Shown here in pieces: positions 16,272 through 24,216 of a stretch of DNA of 41,120 bases. The notes under the pieces were generated by a model that was not told where the DNA came from, did not search any database, and saw nothing but the letters and a program-made list of their open reading frames with translations. The position numbers and the translations under genes were made by a program. Origin of the DNA: DASUFI01 sp036274635 (GTDB lineage: Bacteria; Planctomycetota; B15-G4); assembly GCA_036274635.1 (NCBI GenBank), contig DASUFI010000052.1, forward strand, positions 1 to 41,120, read 5' to 3'. Position 1 is the stretch's first letter. Every line of letters starts with the position of its first letter.

Positions 16272-17558
16272 CTACAAGCTGTCGTCGACGAACACCGCCG
16301 CCGTCGGGCTGGAGAGCAGCGTCGCCCCCCCGACCGGCTTCACGAACGCCTGCTGATTCACGAGCAGCGCGTCCTCCGGCCCAAAGCCGAGGTTCGGCAC
16401 GGTGAACGCCAGCGCCAGCGTCCCATCGCCCTCCGTCACTGGCCCAAGCAGGACCGGCCCGACGAGTGGCGCGCCAAGGGAGAAGATGCCCTGCTTGCCG
16501 GGGAGCAGCGTGGCCCCCGATGCGGTGGAGAGGAACAGGCCGAGCAGATCGCCCTGCACGCCGGCGTAGGCGTACTGCAGCGAGCCGCCTTCGGGCGTGA
16601 CCGCGCTCGAGCCGAGGCTGCGGTCGTCGCCGGCGAAGGCGACCACGGTGCTCGGCCCGCCCGACTGCTGGATCGCCTGGCCTGCCGCGCCGGTCGGGCC
16701 GCCGACGCCGTCGGCGCCGCCCGCTCCGCCGGCGATCGCCGCGTCCAGGTGGTGCAGCACGCCCGGCTGGCCGAAGGACACGCCCGGGCCGCCCGCCCCG
16801 CCGCCTCCGCCGGAGCCGCTGCCGCCGGGGCCGCCGCTGACACTGGCGCCCGCGATGAAGATCGAGCCGCCGTTCGGCATGAGGACACCGGGGCCTCCGG
16901 GGGTGCCCTTGGTCGAGAAGCTGAGGAAGCTCCCGTCGTCGTTCCCGCCGAAGCCGCCCTGCACCGTGCCGCCGTGGATCTCGATCGCCACGGCGCTGGC
17001 GATGCCGTTGACCTGGATGGCCGCGGCCGGGAAGGTCGGGTCGTAGCCGCTGATGTCGAAGCCGGGCAGGGCGTGGCCGCCCTCGGTGCTGCAGTCCTTC
17101 AGCACGAGCCGTGTCGATGGCCCCACCCAGATGCCCGGGTTGCCCGAGCCCCAGCTCACGAAGTCGCCCGAAAGGCCCGCGAAGCTGCAGCCCTCCGCGT
17201 GCACCTCGGCGCCCTGCACCTGCAGGCTGATGCCGGCGAAGTCGTTGGCGTGCAGGTCGAGGTTCCGGAGGACGACGCGCTTGCCGGCGGTGGTCGGGAG
17301 CACCTGCAGCGGCTCGACGACCGCCTGCCCCGGGCCGGCGTACGCGATGACCAGCGAACGGTCCCCGGTCGCGATCGGGCCTTGGCTGTCAAGGTAGAAG
17401 CCGGGCTCGATGAGCAGCGTGTCGCCGTCGGCGGAGGCGGTCACGGCGGCGCGGAGGGATGTGAAGTCGCCGCCGCCGGCTGCGTCGACGACGAGGACGT
17501 CAGCGCGCGCGAGAGGCGCGGTGGCGAGCAGGGCGAGCGAGAGGGACAGGCGCTTCAT
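16272..17558 (-). CDS. Secreted parallel beta-helix protein, Gly-rich
   Basis: 428 residues from the ATG at 17558, chosen for the signal peptide right after it (RLSLSLALLATAPLARA) and a GGAG upstream; the frame is open 36 codons further. After cleavage come VDAAGGGDFTSLRAAVTASA and DGDTLLIEPGFYLDSQGPIA, the usual start of right-handed beta-helix proteins of the pectate-lyase-like fold. Short strand repeats follow and then a long Gly-rich stretch (SGGPGGSGSGGGGGAGGPG). The C-terminus is a separate sandwich-like module ending in VDDSL. No catalytic residues could be assigned. Its first 90 codons and upstream region are duplicated at 23667-23970. Confidence 0.8.
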   Translation of the reverse strand: MKRLSLSLALLATAPLARADVLVVDAAGGGDFTSLRAAVTASADGDTLLIEPGFYLDSQGPIATGDRSLVIAYAGPGQAVVEPLQVLPTTAGKRVVLRNLDLHANDFAGISLQVQGAEVHAEGCSFAGLSGDFVSWGSGNPGIWVGPSTRLVLKDCSTEGGHALPGFDISGYDPTFPAAAIQVNGIASAVAIEIHGGTVQGGFGGNDDGSFLSFSTKGTPGGPGVLMPNGGSIFIAGASVSGGPGGSGSGGGGGAGGPGVSFGQPGVLHHLDAAIAGGAGGADGVGGPTGAAGQAIQQSGGPSTVVAFAGDDRSLGSSAVTPEGGSLQYAYAGVQGDLLGLFLSTASGATLLPGKQGIFSLGAPLVGPVLLGPVTEGDGTLALAFTVPNLGFGPEDALLVNQQAFVKPVGGATLLSSPTAAVFVDDSL

Positions 17559-17655
17559 GCGAGGGACTCCGTCCGAGGGCCGGCGAATTGGGGAATCGGG
17601 CAAGAATGCCTGCGGGAGAAGATACCCGTGCAGGGCGGTTTCGGGGGGGTGACGG
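17323..17655. repeat. Segmental duplication, copy 1 (5' part of beta-helix gene plus upstream region)
   Basis: About 330 bases similar to 23667-23970, covering the signal peptide and first beta-helix codons and about 90 bases upstream. By eye roughly nine bases in ten agree. Copy 2 lacks about 25 bases around the start codon. The upstream part is also conserved, including CGGTTTCGGGGG and the TGCGGGAGAA...ATACCCGT block. Confidence 0.75.
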
Positions 17656-17830
17656 TGGGTTGGCACGCCGGCGCTGAAGGTGCGTGCGGAACCCCGGGCC
17701 CGCCTCGGACTTGATGGGAGGCATCCACTCCAGGCCCTCCTGCAAGTTCCGGTGACGCCGCCGGCGGAACTTCGCTCCAGAGGTCCGACGCCTCACTCGG
17801 ACCCTCCCGTACCTCGAAAGGAACCAGCCC

Positions 17831-19000
17831 ATGCTTCGCATCTCCCTCACGCTCCTTCTCGCCGCGACCCTGACGTCGGCGGCCCGGGCCGATGTCGAGT
17901 TCGTCGGCTTCAGCGGGCCGGCGGGCCTGAACCTCATTGGCGATGCGTCCGTCCAGGCCGGCGAGCTGCAGCTGACCAGCAACAGCTTCCTGAAGAAGGG
18001 AGGGGCCTGGGCTTCGGCCCAGCAGTCGGTCCTGCACGGCTTCACGACGACGTTCAAGTTCCGGATCACGGATCCAGTCTCGTGCAGCGCCGACGGGCTC
18101 GCTTTCGTGATCCAGAACGATAGCGGGACGGCCCTGGGGGGCCTGGGCTCCGGACTGGGCTACGGTGCGGACGCCGACTGCGGAAGCACGAGCATCCAGC
18201 GCGCCGTGGCGATCGAGTTCGACACGTGGCAGAGCCAGTCGGGGACCGCGTGCTACCAGGGCAGCCCCACGCCGCTCGACCTCGCCGATCCCGATGACCA
18301 CCATGTCAGCGTGCAGGCTCTCGGAGCCCCGGGGGCAGGGGGAATTTTCGACACCTATCTGAGCGCGACGGCGAACTCATGGGGCCTCGCCTCGCCCCCG
18401 TTCTTCGCGGACGGGATGCAGCACGACGTCACGATCGATTACGTGCCTGGCAGCCTGGCGATCTTCTTCGACCACTCCACCCAACCCATCCTCGAAGTGA
18501 GCATCGATCTGGCCGAGCAACTGCAGGCGGCGAACGGCATGGCGTGGGTCGGCTTCACCGCCGCGACAGGGCTATGTGCCCAGACTCAGTCCATCCTGAA
18601 CTGGTCATTCACGAGCAGCAGCTTCCACTGGACTGACCTCGATGCCGGACTGGCGGGCACGGCGGGAGTTCCGGAGCTGACCGGTACGGGCACGCCGGTG
18701 TTGGGCGAGCTTGTCTCCCTGGAGCTGGCGGGTGCTCTGCCCAATGCCGACAGCTTCCTTTTCGTGGGCCTCTCGCAACTCGGTCTGCCCTTCAAGGGAG
18801 GGACACTCGTTCCTACGGTCGACGTGATCGTCGAGCCGCTGCAGGTGTCCCCGACGGGAAGCGCCACGCTGGGCGGAACATGGAGCGCCAGCGTCCCGCC
18901 GAGCACGAGCTTCTACTTCCAGCAATGGATCGTCGACGCAGGCGCCGTCCATGGCTTCGCGGCGAGCAACGGTCTGCAGCTCCTGACGCCTGGGCCATAG
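17831..19000 (+). CDS. Secreted legume-type lectin domain protein
   Basis: 389 residues. A signal peptide (ISLTLLLAATLTSAARA) is followed by a jelly-roll lectin domain: FTTTFKFRITDPVSCSADGL, AFVIQNDS, AVAIEFDTWQSQ, DGMQHDVTIDYVPGSLAIFF and GMAWVGFTAATG. These are the strand motifs of L-type (legume-like) lectins, with the SADGLAFVIQ and EFDT residues that shape the sugar/metal site. The last 120 residues form the same kind of module as in the beta-propeller protein (GLPFKGGTLVP, GFAASNGL). Start supported by AAGGA nine bases upstream. Likely extracellular carbohydrate binding. Confidence 0.85.
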   Translation: MLRISLTLLLAATLTSAARADVEFVGFSGPAGLNLIGDASVQAGELQLTSNSFLKKGGAWASAQQSVLHGFTTTFKFRITDPVSCSADGLAFVIQNDSGTALGGLGSGLGYGADADCGSTSIQRAVAIEFDTWQSQSGTACYQGSPTPLDLADPDDHHVSVQALGAPGAGGIFDTYLSATANSWGLASPPFFADGMQHDVTIDYVPGSLAIFFDHSTQPILEVSIDLAEQLQAANGMAWVGFTAATGLCAQTQSILNWSFTSSSFHWTDLDAGLAGTAGVPELTGTGTPVLGELVSLELAGALPNADSFLFVGLSQLGLPFKGGTLVPTVDVIVEPLQVSPTGSATLGGTWSASVPPSTSFYFQQWIVDAGAVHGFAASNGLQLLTPGP

Positions 19001-19035
19001 CCATCGGGCCAACTCTGGGGAAACGGGGATCGGCC

Positions 19036-19070
19036 GGGCGCGGCCGCTGCTCGTCGCGGCGGCCGCGCCC
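19036..19070. terminator. Bidirectional terminator between converging genes
   Basis: A perfect 12-bp stem, GGGCGCGGCCGC (19036-19047) with GCGGCCGCGCCC (19059-19070), and an 11-base loop, followed by CCTTT on the plus strand. It lies between the stop codons of the lectin gene (19000) and of the kinase gene (19134) and can serve both. Confidence 0.75.
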
Positions 19071-19133
19071 CCTTTGGTCTGCCCACAGCTCACCGCGCGA
19101 TGCTCGCGAGACGGCGCGAGGTCCGCCAGCGCG

Positions 19134-22100
19134 TCAAGGAGCCGAGAGCGCGGGAAGGATCTCGGTCGTGGCAAGGGCGGGGGCCTCGAACCCGATCGTC
19201 GCCCACGCGCCACCGCCGGCGATGATCACGCTGCCGTCTTGCGCCACGCCGAGGGCTGCACCCGTGCGCGGCTCGGCCAGCGCATCCAGCAGCATGATGG
19301 ACTCGGTCCGAGGATCGAAGCGATAGACCGCATCGGAGGCCGCGGTGGCGTCCGCGTCGATTCGGGGCACGCCGCCGACCAGCACGAAGGCTCCATCGGG
19401 CAGCAGGGCCACGCCGCAGAGCGCGGTGGGGACGACGCAGCGGGCCGCGCAGATCGCGTTGGTCTCTGGATCATAGATGTCGATGCGCTTGGCGCCGATG
19501 CACGGCAGCTGGTTCGTCTCGATCCCTCCGAAGACGTAGATCTTCCCATTGGGATGGACGAAGGCGGCGGCATGGTGACGCGGCCCGGCGGCAGGCGTGG
19601 GGATTTCGGTCCACGCGTCGGTTCGAGGGTCGTAGAGCGAGGCCCTCGCCGTCGATCCCGCGCTGGGCGTCGTCGACAATGTGCCGCCGCCCAGTATGAA
19701 GACACGGCCGTCGGGAAGCCTCGCCTGCGCATGACCGAAGACCGGGTAGGGGAGGTCGGCCTTCGGCGCGATCGTCCACGTGCGCGGGTCGATCTCGAAC
19801 ACGGTTCGGCACGGATCGCTCTCGGGAGGGTTGAATCCACCGCTGACGAGCACGCTGCCGTCATCGAGCAGCGTCGAAGCGGCATAGTAGAGACCTTGCG
19901 GGAGGTGCAGATCGAGTAGCGTGAATTCCATCCGTGATGGATCGAGGACCTCGACCGAGTCGAGCGGCGCGCCGGCACTGGTGGCCCCGCCGCCTCCCGC
20001 AAGGCCGCCGAACACGAGGACGCGCCCGTCGGCGAGGTTGTTCCAGAGCGCGTGCGTACGCGAAACGTTCAGCCTGAGCGTCTGGGGAAGCATCGTCTGC
20101 GACCTAGGGTCGTAGACTTCGATGTCGGGGATCGCCAGGCCGGTCTGGGCGTCGACGCCACCCATGATGAGGATGCGGCCGTCCTGCATGGTCAGCGCCC
20201 CGCAGGAGCGGGGTGTTCGAAGCGGGGGCCCGGGGTGCAGCGTCCTGACGCGCCGGGCGAATCGCGCTCCGACGTCGACGGCAGCATCCGTCTCGCGGAG
20301 TGGCTGACGCCACGCACTGCGCGCCATCCGCGCCGGACTCGCCCAGCTGCCGCCCCGAACCGCCACGACATGCGTGGCGCCTGCTTGCGGAAGGCTCTCT
20401 CCATCGGCACTGGAGGAAGTGTCGTCGCCATAGTAGTCCCCTCGGCAGAACTCCGCGACGTTGCCGATCATGTCGTAGAGGCCGAAGTCGTTGGGCAGGA
20501 AGCTGGCGACGGGGGCGTCACGAGGGAAGTCGTCATCGATCTCGATCTTTGGATCGATCGACGGCCCGGCCATGTTGCCGTGACCGTGCATGCTCGAGGC
20601 CTCGGCGCCTGAGGGCCAGGGCGTCATGCTGCGGGCTCGGCAAGCCACCTCCCACTGCGTCTCGGTGGGCAGCGTCAGCCCGAGTCGTTCGGCCACTTGA
20701 AGCATTTCGACGTAGCTCACCATCTCGACGGGATGGGTGGCTCCGACCGTGCTGCTCGGGTTGTGTCCCGTCCAGCGCAGCCACTGCGCCTGCGTGACCT
20801 CCCGGGTGGCGATGAAGAACGGTGCGAGGGAAACCTCGTGCGCAGGCTTGTCATACCAGCTCGAGTAGTCGTCCGAGACCTCGAGAGCCGCTTCGTCCCG
20901 CGAGCCGACCACGTACGTTCCCGCCGGAACAAGAACGAGGACGAGACCCGAGTCCTCCCCAATCTTCCATCGCGTGGGGTCCTGGGCGTCGCGAGCGGGG
21001 CGCTCTCCGCTGCCCACGTGCCAGAAGGCCCAAAGTCCAGTGTGCGGGTCCTGACCGAGCGGCACGAGTCCGACCTGCGGCTCCAGATGGAATCCGCCGT
21101 AGACCGGAGAGGCAGCGATGGAGGCAATGGCCTCGGGCCACTCGGTCACGAGCGCCTCGGCCTCCACGGCCCGAGAGCCATCAATGACATCGAGGCGTTC
21201 CGAGACGGACGTGACGGCCACATCGAGCCGGTCGAGGTCGGCTACGAGCGCGGCCAGGTCGTCGTGATGCCGTCGCTCCTGCGGATCGGCAAACTCCCAG
21301 AGGTGGCGCTTTCCGAGGTCGGCACCAAGCGCCTCGACGCGTGTCGCCAGGGCGAGCCTCAGGCTCTCCAGCTTCTGTGAGTCGTTGAGCGCGTCCTCCG
21401 GACTCGAAGCAACCTCGCCCAAGCGCCTCCTGGCCTGGTCGAGCTCCGCGGCGAGGTCTGCAGTTGCCGAGTGCTCATGCTCGGCGTCGTACGGAGCGGC
21501 CTGCCCGCGCAAGCTCTGCAGGGCGCTCGCGTGCTTCCCGCGTCGGGCCTGCAGCGCCCGGGCGTCCGTGAGCCAGGCCTGCATCGCGGGCACATTCTCC
21601 TGCACGCCGGTCTCCAGCTCCGCGGCCCGTGCGAGCAGGCTGGCCACCTGCGATGCATCCGCGCGTTCGATGAGCTCCTGCTGGCGGGCTTGCTGCTCGA
21701 TGACCACCGTGACAGCGGCCGCGAGGAGCAGCACCGCGAGGAGGAACGCCATGGTCACCACGGGGTGCCGTCCGATCCAGCGTCGCGATCGAAGCCAGGG
21801 ACCGGGCCGTCTGGCCGTGATGGGTCGTCGCTCGAGCGCCCGCGCGACGTCGTCGGCCAGCTCGGCGGCGGATGGGTAGCGGCGGACCGGTTCGATGTCC
21901 ATCGCCTTCAGGCAGACGGTCTCGGCCTCCCACGGAACCTCGCAGTTGATCGCGCGCGGCCGGACAGGCGATCCCTGCAGGATGCGCAAGCGCGTCGCTT
22001 CGGAGTCCTGGCCGAGGAACGGTCGCTGCAGCGTGAGGAGCTCGTACAGGACCACGCCCAGGCCGTAGACATCGCCGCGAGCGTCCTTGCCGTGCGCGCT

Positions 22101-22949
22101 GTCCCGCAGTCTCTCGGGCGGCATGTACGCCAGGGTCCCGAGGCGCGCGCCGGTCCTCGTGAGCCGGGTGTCGTGGGCGTCGGAGCTCTCGGCCGCCAGA
22201 CCGAAGTCCATGAGCAGCACGCGCCCGTTAGCGGTGAGCATGATGTTCGAGGGCTTGACATCGCGGTGGAAGACGGCGCGCCGGTGCGCGTGCTCCAGGG
22301 CGAGCGCAACCTGGCGGACGATGACGAGAGCCACCCTGGGCCAAGGCCCCGACCAGGCGGGCGCGAGCTCGGGATCGGGGAGCGGCGAGGCGCCCCTCAG
22401 CAGTGCGGCCACGTCCTCCCCTCTGAGCGTGGCTGGGTCGCGAGAACGCATGGCCTGGATCACGTCCGCCAGCGTCAGGCCGTCGATCAGCTCCATCGCG
22501 TAGTACGGAATGCCCGCGTGCTGTCCGACGGAGTAGATCGGGGCGATGCCGCCATGCTGGAGGCGCGCAACCATCTCGGCCTCGCGCCGGAAGCGCTCCC
22601 GCGCTGTCGGGAAGTAGAGATGCTCGGGATGGATGAGCTTCAGCGCGACCTCGCGACCGAGCGATTCCTGCACCGCACGGTAGACCACTCCCATGCCGCC
22701 GCTGCCCAGGCGCTGCAGGATGCGAAACTCGCCCAGGCGCTCCGGCATGTCATGCAGGCCCCCCGGGCCGACGAGTCCCGCGTCCAGCAGCGGAGCGATG
22801 CGCCGTCGCAAGGCGTCGGCCTTCGCGGAGTGCTGGGCGCAGAACCGCTCGAGCGCCACCACGCCCTCGCGGTCGATGGACGCCAGGCACTCCTCGACGA
22901 GCAGCTCGAGACTGGGTCCAGCCGGCTCGTCCGTGCCCAAGGGTCCCAT
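19134..22949 (-). CDS. Ser/Thr protein kinase - coiled coil - FGE-like - kelch-like fusion protein
   Basis: 1271 residues from the ATG at 22949, preceded by GGAGG. A Hanks-type kinase domain spans about 72-375 with glycine loop LGSGGMG (81-87), Lys104, HRD (228-230), DFG (248-250) and PPE; all key residues are present. One membrane helix (about 398-417) follows, then a helical stretch (418-610). Residues about 640-900 are a formylglycine-generating-enzyme-like domain (VLVPAGTYVVGS, FFIATREVTQAQW, LPTETQWEVACR, MIGNVAEFC, VRGGSW) without the catalytic cysteines. The last 370 residues are kelch-type repeats (DGRILIMGGVD, DGRVLVFGG, DGRVFILGGG). The kinase should be cytoplasmic and the rest outside. 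It is divergent from the sigma gene at 23040. Confidence 0.92.
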   Translation of the reverse strand: MGPLGTDEPAGPSLELLVEECLASIDREGVVALERFCAQHSAKADALRRRIAPLLDAGLVGPGGLHDMPERLGEFRILQRLGSGGMGVVYRAVQESLGREVALKLIHPEHLYFPTARERFRREAEMVARLQHGGIAPIYSVGQHAGIPYYAMELIDGLTLADVIQAMRSRDPATLRGEDVAALLRGASPLPDPELAPAWSGPWPRVALVIVRQVALALEHAHRRAVFHRDVKPSNIMLTANGRVLLMDFGLAAESSDAHDTRLTRTGARLGTLAYMPPERLRDSAHGKDARGDVYGLGVVLYELLTLQRPFLGQDSEATRLRILQGSPVRPRAINCEVPWEAETVCLKAMDIEPVRRYPSAAELADDVARALERRPITARRPGPWLRSRRWIGRHPVVTMAFLLAVLLLAAAVTVVIEQQARQQELIERADASQVASLLARAAELETGVQENVPAMQAWLTDARALQARRGKHASALQSLRGQAAPYDAEHEHSATADLAAELDQARRRLGEVASSPEDALNDSQKLESLRLALATRVEALGADLGKRHLWEFADPQERRHHDDLAALVADLDRLDVAVTSVSERLDVIDGSRAVEAEALVTEWPEAIASIAASPVYGGFHLEPQVGLVPLGQDPHTGLWAFWHVGSGERPARDAQDPTRWKIGEDSGLVLVLVPAGTYVVGSRDEAALEVSDDYSSWYDKPAHEVSLAPFFIATREVTQAQWLRWTGHNPSSTVGATHPVEMVSYVEMLQVAERLGLTLPTETQWEVACRARSMTPWPSGAEASSMHGHGNMAGPSIDPKIEIDDDFPRDAPVASFLPNDFGLYDMIGNVAEFCRGDYYGDDTSSSADGESLPQAGATHVVAVRGGSWASPARMARSAWRQPLRETDAAVDVGARFARRVRTLHPGPPLRTPRSCGALTMQDGRILIMGGVDAQTGLAIPDIEVYDPRSQTMLPQTLRLNVSRTHALWNNLADGRVLVFGGLAGGGGATSAGAPLDSVEVLDPSRMEFTLLDLHLPQGLYYAASTLLDDGSVLVSGGFNPPESDPCRTVFEIDPRTWTIAPKADLPYPVFGHAQARLPDGRVFILGGGTLSTTPSAGSTARASLYDPRTDAWTEIPTPAAGPRHHAAAFVHPNGKIYVFGGIETNQLPCIGAKRIDIYDPETNAICAARCVVPTALCGVALLPDGAFVLVGGVPRIDADATAASDAVYRFDPRTESIMLLDALAEPRTGAALGVAQDGSVIIAGGGAWATIGFEAPALATTEILPALSAP

Positions 22950-23039
22950 GAGGCCTCCGAGGGCGACCAGTATAGGGCGCGGCCGGCGCGTCGCGCGTCG
23001 CACCGGCCCTCTCGCCCCTCGCCCCAGTATCATGCTGCC
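22950..23039. promoter_or_regulatory. Divergent promoter region of kinase and sigma genes
   Basis: TATACT on the minus strand (plus 22969-22974) lies about 20 bases before the kinase ATG, with the GGAGG ribosome site between. TATCAT on the plus strand (23028-23033) lies seven bases before the GTG of the sigma gene, which would give an almost leaderless mRNA. No convincing -35 boxes are visible in the GC-rich stretch between them. Confidence 0.4.
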
Positions 23040-23654
23040 GTGCAACCCTCCCCGACGAAGAGCCTGCTGCGCTCAGTCTCGCGGGGGGACGCCGCTGCTC
23101 TCGGCGAGCTGGTCGAGCGGCAGCTCCCGGTGCTGCGTGCCTGGGTGCGACTGCGCATGGGCCCCGGCCTGGCCGCACGCGAATCGTCCATGGATATTGT
23201 GCAATCGGCCTGCCGCGAGGTCATCCAGGACATCTCGTCCGAGGACTTCCCCAGCGAAGGTCACTTCCGCTGCCGGCTCTTCCAGGCCGTCGGACGGAAG
23301 CTCATCGACAAGGCGCGCTACCACGGCGCCGAGAAGCGGGACGTCGCGCACGTCGCGGACCTGCCCGGCGGCGCCCTGGACGAGGTCGTGCTCGGCTCCT
23401 ACGCCTCCCTGGTCACGCCCAGCGCCATCGCGATCGGCCGCGAGCTCGCTGAGCGCCTCGAGCGCGCCTTCGCTCAGCTCGACGACGACGAACGCGACAT
23501 CATCGTCATGGCCAAGCTCGCAGGCCTGAGCCACGCCGAGATCGCGGCTGAGACGGGAAGGCGCGAGGGCGCCGTGCGGACCGCGCTCTACCGGGCGCTG
23601 GGCCGACTGTCAGCGCTCGTCGAGGGGCAGGCGAGGACTTCGGGCGCAGACTGA
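23040..23654 (+). CDS. ECF-type RNA polymerase sigma factor
   Basis: 204 residues from the GTG at 23040; the frame is open far upstream but only across the kinase gene. Region 2 reads GDAAALGELVERQLPVLRAW and SSMDIVQSACREVIQDI with the acidic region 2.2 helix, and region 4 reads QLDDDERDIIVMAKLAGLSH and AEIAAETGRREGAVRTALYR, the -35-binding helix-turn-helix. This is the short sigma-70 ECF type that in Planctomycetota often lies next to a Ser/Thr kinase. No anti-sigma gene is present; the adjacent kinase is the obvious candidate regulator, by phosphorylation. That link is inference. Confidence 0.88.
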   Translation: MQPSPTKSLLRSVSRGDAAALGELVERQLPVLRAWVRLRMGPGLAARESSMDIVQSACREVIQDISSEDFPSEGHFRCRLFQAVGRKLIDKARYHGAEKRDVAHVADLPGGALDEVVLGSYASLVTPSAIAIGRELAERLERAFAQLDDDERDIIVMAKLAGLSHAEIAAETGRREGAVRTALYRALGRLSALVEGQARTSGAD

Positions 23655-23666
23655 GAGCCGCATCAG

Positions 23667-23970
23667 GCCTGCCCCGGGCCGGCGTACGCGATGATCAGCG
23701 AACGGTTCCCGGTCGCGATCGGCCCCTGGCTGTCGAGGTAGAAGCCGGGCTCGAGGAGCAGCGTGTCGCCGTCGGCGGCTGCGGTCACGGCGGCGCGGAG
23801 GGATGTGAACTCGCCGCCGCCGGAGGCGTCGACGACGAGGACGTCGGCGCGCGCGAGGGGCGCGGTGGCGAGCAGGGCGAACGAGAGCGACTGGCCGGCG
23901 AATCGGGGTGTGATTGGGCAAGAGGGCCTGCGGGAGAACATACCCGTTCAGGTCGGTTTCGGGGGCTGTG
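23667..23970 (-). pseudogene. Truncated duplicate of the beta-helix gene 5' region (copy 2)
   Basis: The minus strand repeats the signal peptide and first domain of the gene at 16272-17558 (LLATAPLARADVLVVDASGG, GEFTSLRAAVTAAADGDTLL, EPGFYLDSQGPIATGNRSL) and stops right after IIAYAGPGQA at a TGA. About 25 bases that carry the start codon and ribosome site of copy 1 are deleted, so no proper start remains. The region upstream is also conserved. It is a dead duplicate that marks a recombination point between the sigma gene and the defence island. Confidence 0.75.
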
Positions 23971-23984
23971 ACTGTGCGTCCGAT

Positions 23985-24135
23985 AGCGGAGACGACGGCT
24001 CCGAACACCGCGGCGCGCCCGCAAAACCCCCGCGCGTCGACGGCGGCGCGGGCGTCGGCCGCCATGCGTGCTCGAGCAGCCAGCGCGCGAGGTCCAGCTC
24101 CTCGAACTCCACGCCGACGTGCAGGAGGGGCGAGC
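23985..24135 (-). pseudogene. Ankyrin-repeat protein relic B
   Basis: The minus strand reads LLHVGVEFEELDLARWLLEH and, in the next frame, ADARAAVDARGFCGRAAVFG: one ankyrin-type repeat split by a frameshift. It shares a 38-base identical block (24075-24112) and a 17-base block (23990-24006) with relic A at 10975-11129. No start or full-length frame exists. Confidence 0.6.
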
Positions 24136-24216
24136 CGGCGAGGGGCGTGCGCGGCACGGGGAGAGCAGGCCGGTCCGATTCTTCGATTCGCCTGACAGCC
24201 AAGGCATGATTCTGCC

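Noticed and set aside
16780..16860. Tandem Gly-codon repeats as a CRISPR-like or satellite repeat
   Set aside because: They encode the Gly-rich stretch of the beta-helix protein; there are no regular repeat and spacer units.
21471..23039. Long open frame upstream of the sigma factor
   Set aside because: It runs antisense through the kinase gene; only the part from the GTG at 23040 has family similarity.
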